This document shows positions 59,766 through 64,000 of a stretch of 64,000 nt of DNA, piece by piece. Under the pieces are notes generated by a model. It was given only the letters and a program-made list of their open reading frames with translations. It ran no database searches and was not told where the DNA came from. Source of the stretch: Cacajao melanocephalus (lineage: Eukaryota > Chordata > Mammalia > Primates > Pitheciidae); assembly GCA_963573385.1 (NCBI GenBank), contig CAUYLG010062798.1, positions 48,760 to 112,759 on the forward strand, in the 5' to 3' direction. A program made the position numbers and the translations under genes. The stretch's first letter is position 1; each line of letters begins with the position of its first letter.

Positions 59766-62648
59766 GTAACAGCACTGTTTCCTGCTCCTTCCTTTCCACC
59801 AAATTATGTTGATTTTCCTTCCTTACCTCCCTCCTTGTACCACAGGTTCTGTCCTAAGATATCACCGCACTGGGCAGTATCTGAAGGCAGACCCAGCCCA
59901 AGATGGTGCAGAATATACAGCTCAGGGTAAAAACTCTCCTAGGCTCCCACTAACAACATCTTGGAAAAACTGCCTGGGAAGCCGTATTATGAATTAGTGC
60001 TAGAAGCAGCTATGGGGGAACTGAGTTCGTCTCTAATTGCATTGCTCGTGTGTCCTTGAATAGGACCCATAACTCTTCCCAGCATACTTTTGTATCTATA
60101 GAACTGAAGCTGTAGTTCTAGATGGCACTAAGAGTCTTGGTTCATATTCAGCTGCCGCTGCTCCCCCCAAGAAAAGGATGAGGTTTTCCCCTTCAATTAC
60201 CTTGTTTAGAGATGTTTAGGCTCAAATTCTGCTTGCCACAGAGGAAACATTTCTGCTGTAGTTGTTCACCTCCATCCTAGCTGGCAGTGTGGGGTATACA
60301 AATACAGCAAGGGAAGGTGGGGGTTTGGACCTGTATAGAGGTCAGCCACATTGCAGCCTCCTCTATTCACACCAGCAGGTACAGAGAAAACTCGTGTTTT
60401 GTAAAGTCAAATATTTGTTGGGGGGTTGGAGTTCTGGGGATGGAGGAGGGGCTGTTCTGGGCGTCAGTTGAGCAGATGCCCAGGATGCCTGGGGGAGACC
60501 AGCTTCCCCTACAAATCAGAGCTCTAAATTACAAGGTTTTTACCAACGTGAACAGTTGGGGGAAGTCGTCTGCTCTCATTTGCGTAATGGTTTCTGTCAC
60601 TGGTGATTAGACACAGGATGAAGGAAAAGAAATTTGACAATTAGGAATGAGCGATCATTAATCTGAATCTGTTAGGAGACAGAGAGAGGAAGGATCCTTA
60701 TCAGTGGGCCAGCCCAGTGTGGGGAGACACTCCCTCCCTCTGCCCCCAGAGACTAGTCGGCTACGTCTTCTTTCAGTATTGCCACAAGTGGACAGAGTTT
60801 TTCTATTTCTTAACAAAGACTAGGAACACAGTCCCCAGCCTGAGATGGATATAGGAACAGACATTTTTGGGCATGAGCCAATGAAGATAGAAGTAGATGG
60901 GTATCAAGTACAAGCTATAAGGCAAAGAATAACAAAAAGTTTCGACATGTATTTGCCATTTGTGGAAAATGCTTCTGTAATAGCACCCCTGATAGCCCAC
61001 CTGTGACAAGTATTTGTTACATTCCAGCACTGCAGGGCATGAGGAAAATCTGATCCTTATCAAATCCCAGAAGCGTCTCCTTAGTTGGAGAAATTACATG
61101 AAGCAACCAGAAGGTACAAGGCCACACGTGTATATTGTGCACCCTGTGTGGACAAGATTAGGGACTGTTGAGAGAGGAGGAAACCAGTAGAGAGCAAAGT
61201 TCTACCTCCAGGCTCCTCAAAGCCTCTGGGCTCCCCTGAAAGGGCCTCTGTTCTAGGCTTCCTAGTGACATTGATGTCCCCACAACCCCACATCAGTGCA
61301 GCTGTGGCTGTGTGGAGGGCTCAAGCCTCTGGCCCAGATGTGTGAACAGTGCTGAGGTTCAGTAATAGGATAAGTCTTCAGGTGCAGAGCAACCCACCTT
61401 GGCTCCTCCCATGTCTCTGTGCCACCTTTCACCTTCTGCTGTCCTTTCAAACTTCAAGGACAGTATACTAATTGTTACTCTTTCCTCAGTTTTGTGACTT
61501 GAATGCAGTGAGTTCCTTAGATGAGAAGATCCCTCAAGGATGAAGGAATGGGGGTTGGTGGTTCTCTCTCTTTAGGAATGGGAACTTCCCAAAAATGGAG
61601 CTGTGTCTCATTTCAGTAGATTCCCTACCCCTGAGTCTTCCACCCTTCAAAATCTGGTACAGCATTTAGCAAGGGCTGCAGGGACTGACCCACAGGGACC
61701 AGTTTCACCCAGATAGGGTAGATGATGAGGTATGCCTAGAAGTAGCCCCAGGGCTCCAGAGGCCTGACCTTTCAGCCGGTGTCTCACTCCCCCTTGAGAC
61801 CTCCAGCTGCTTGTCCTCCACTCCCTGCACACTTCGCTGATGTCTTCTCAAACTGCCAGCTCTGAAGGGAAGTTCTGGTATCTCTCTCCAGAGCTGCCTG
61901 CAGTTTCCCGTATTCAGCTCTCCCCTGCCTCGTCTCCAGCAGCCTCCGCACTGAGACCCTTTTTCCTAAATAGTTGTCCTTCCCTCGGAAACTCCATGGC
62001 TCCAAGTGTTTGAATAGACTTGTCTTTAGGATCCTCTCTCTGGGGTCATCCCTGTTCATCTTAGGGCCATCTCCCTTTTCTGATTTTTGACAGCTGTTTA
62101 TTTTGCCCATGGCTAGTTCTCTTGTTCTGTGTCTGCTGTGTCTTCTTGACCTGTTGTCAGCTCTGTACATCCTGGTTTAGCTTGGCTCACTCTGGTAGCC
62201 CTTTCTGCTTGTCTTCAGCCATCTCGGTTTAATCCTCATAGGTCATGGATGAATGGAGCCTTGCTGAGCACTTTGAGGGCATTTCTTGGGGACAAAACCT
62301 CAGAAATGGGAAGTGGTGAGGCCTGGGGGCCTGTGGTCAGTGAAGCCTCTGGAGATCGGTTAGGGGAGGGCGCCTAGGGAGTAGTAGAGGACCAGTTGAG
62401 GGGAGAGGTGCAGGGGTTGTTGACAAGACTTATTGAGAATGGGGCCAGGCCTGGGAAGCCAGTGCGGAAGAACTGAACTATCAAAAGGAGATACCGATAT
62501 CCTCTTTGCAGGGTGGTGATGGGCATCACACGTGATATATGTAATGTGTCCCCTTTGCGGAGGGTTTCCATCTAAATGCATCTGTGTGCCTTAGGGACCA
62601 ACAGTTCAGGGGTGATGAACTTCTTTGAGTGTCTCCTAATTTCTCTGA

Positions 62649-63170
<522 letters not shown>

Positions 63171-63274
63171 TAAATAATTTACATGTGTTCCCTCCACTCC
63201 CGCTTTCCCACTTAAAATCTGTTCTCTCGTATGTTGGGAAGGAGCATGTGTCCTTTAACTTTCAATGGTAAACA

Positions 63275-63545
63275 TCTAGCATAGTGTTTAAAGGCGTCGA
63301 TTTTGGAGTCAGATATAGTTGGTTCAAATTTCTAGCTTCACTACTTACCAGCTGGATTTGACCTTCGTTGATCTACTTAACCTCTCTGAGCTCAGTTTCC
63401 TCAACTGTAATGACGTGGGTGGAGGCGGGCATGTTGAAAATATCTACCTCGGCATTGTTGGATTAACTGAAACAATGTGTGTAAAGCTTTAGCACAGTGC
63501 CAGGCAAGCACTTAATAAATGGCTGTGGTGGTGGTGGTTATATTT
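63275..63545 (+). repeat. MIR, near full length
   Basis: TTTTGGAGTCAGATATAGTTGG, CACTACTTACCAGCTGG, CTTAACCTCTCTGAGCTCAG and GCACAGTGCCAGGCAAGCAC in complete MIR order, ending ATAAATGGCTG. Confidence 0.88.
63514..63519 (+). terminator. HIF1AN: Candidate HIF1AN distal polyadenylation signal
   Basis: ACTTAATAAATGG is followed by a GTGGTGGTGG tract, the usual signal plus GU-rich arrangement. The hexamer lies in the 3' end of a MIR element. Use is inferred. Confidence 0.5.
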
Positions 63546-63961
63546 ATTATGTGATTTACTCAGAAACGTGGCTTTAGTGATCTCTAAACATTCTGTCTCT
63601 CTTAAGGAAAGCATAGGGAAAAACGAGAAACACCTGAGATAAACCATATTAAGTTGAGGGTAGGCAGAAGAGTCTAGTACCTAAACCCACCCTAGAGGAA
63701 GAGAAACGGAGTATCTGATGCCTCTTCTGCCTGGGCAGCCAGACTTGACTGCTGTACTCCCAGCCCAGGGCCTTGGGTGAGAAGGTTGCAGGTCTGAGTT
63801 CCCCTTGCATTGTGTGAGAGGCTTTGGAGCCGAATGAATCCTCATTACACCTAGAGAAGCTGTTGTCTCCTCACACCATGAAATATAATAGCAGTCAAAT
63901 CAGGCCCCCCTTGATTCAGTTTTAGTCCATGCCTTTCCATGTATTTAAATTACAAGTGTTG

Positions 63962-64000
63962 GCCAGGTGTGATGGCTCATGCCTGTAATCTCAGCACTTC
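63962..64000 (+). mobile_element. Alu start, cut by window edge
   Basis: GGCCAGGTGTGATGGCTCAT and CCTGTAATCTCAGCAC, the first 39 bases of an Alu. Confidence 0.85.

Overview
This is vertebrate nuclear DNA from a primate. About 40 Alu elements, together with MIR, L2, L1, a MaLR LTR and MER5-type repeats, fill the non-coding space, and the three genes are split by GT-AG introns. Gene order and content match human 10q24.31: SEC31B (minus strand), NDUFB8 (minus strand) and HIF1AN (plus strand). The encoded proteins differ from the human versions I remember: residue 9 of FIH is Ala, not Val, and NDUFB8 and SEC31B carry many substitutions. A non-human anthropoid therefore looks more likely than human, but I cannot name the species.

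Layout. Bases 1-29.6 kb hold SEC31B, read leftwards, with 23 coding exons in the window. They join in one open frame of 1,097 codons starting at the ATG at 26638; the last roughly 82 codons lie off the left edge. A CpG island at about 28.95-29.65 kb marks its promoter and non-coding first exon. Bases 29.65-33.7 kb are an Alu-packed spacer. NDUFB8 (about 33.7-39.65 kb, leftwards) is complete: five exons encode 186 residues. Bases 39.65-45.6 kb are intergenic, with an inverted L1 interrupted by Alus and an AT-rich palindrome. HIF1AN (about 45.65 kb rightwards) is complete: eight coding exons encode 349 residues, followed by a long 3' UTR that may end near a MIR-borne AATAAA at 63.5 kb.

The genes act in separate pathways: COPII coat assembly at the ER (SEC31B), mitochondrial complex I (NDUFB8) and oxygen-dependent asparaginyl hydroxylation (HIF1AN). 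The last two both bear on oxygen use, but nothing in the sequence shows co-regulation beyond similar CpG-island promoters with ATGGCGG-type start-codon elements. I found no RNA gene, CRISPR array or undescribed multi-gene system. The most interesting signals are splice choices in SEC31B (a 9-nt microexon candidate and a compensating 10+11 nt alternative site pair), an overlapping uORF and a 20-bp palindrome near the HIF1AN start, and cleanly dated nested insertions in a SEC31B intron.
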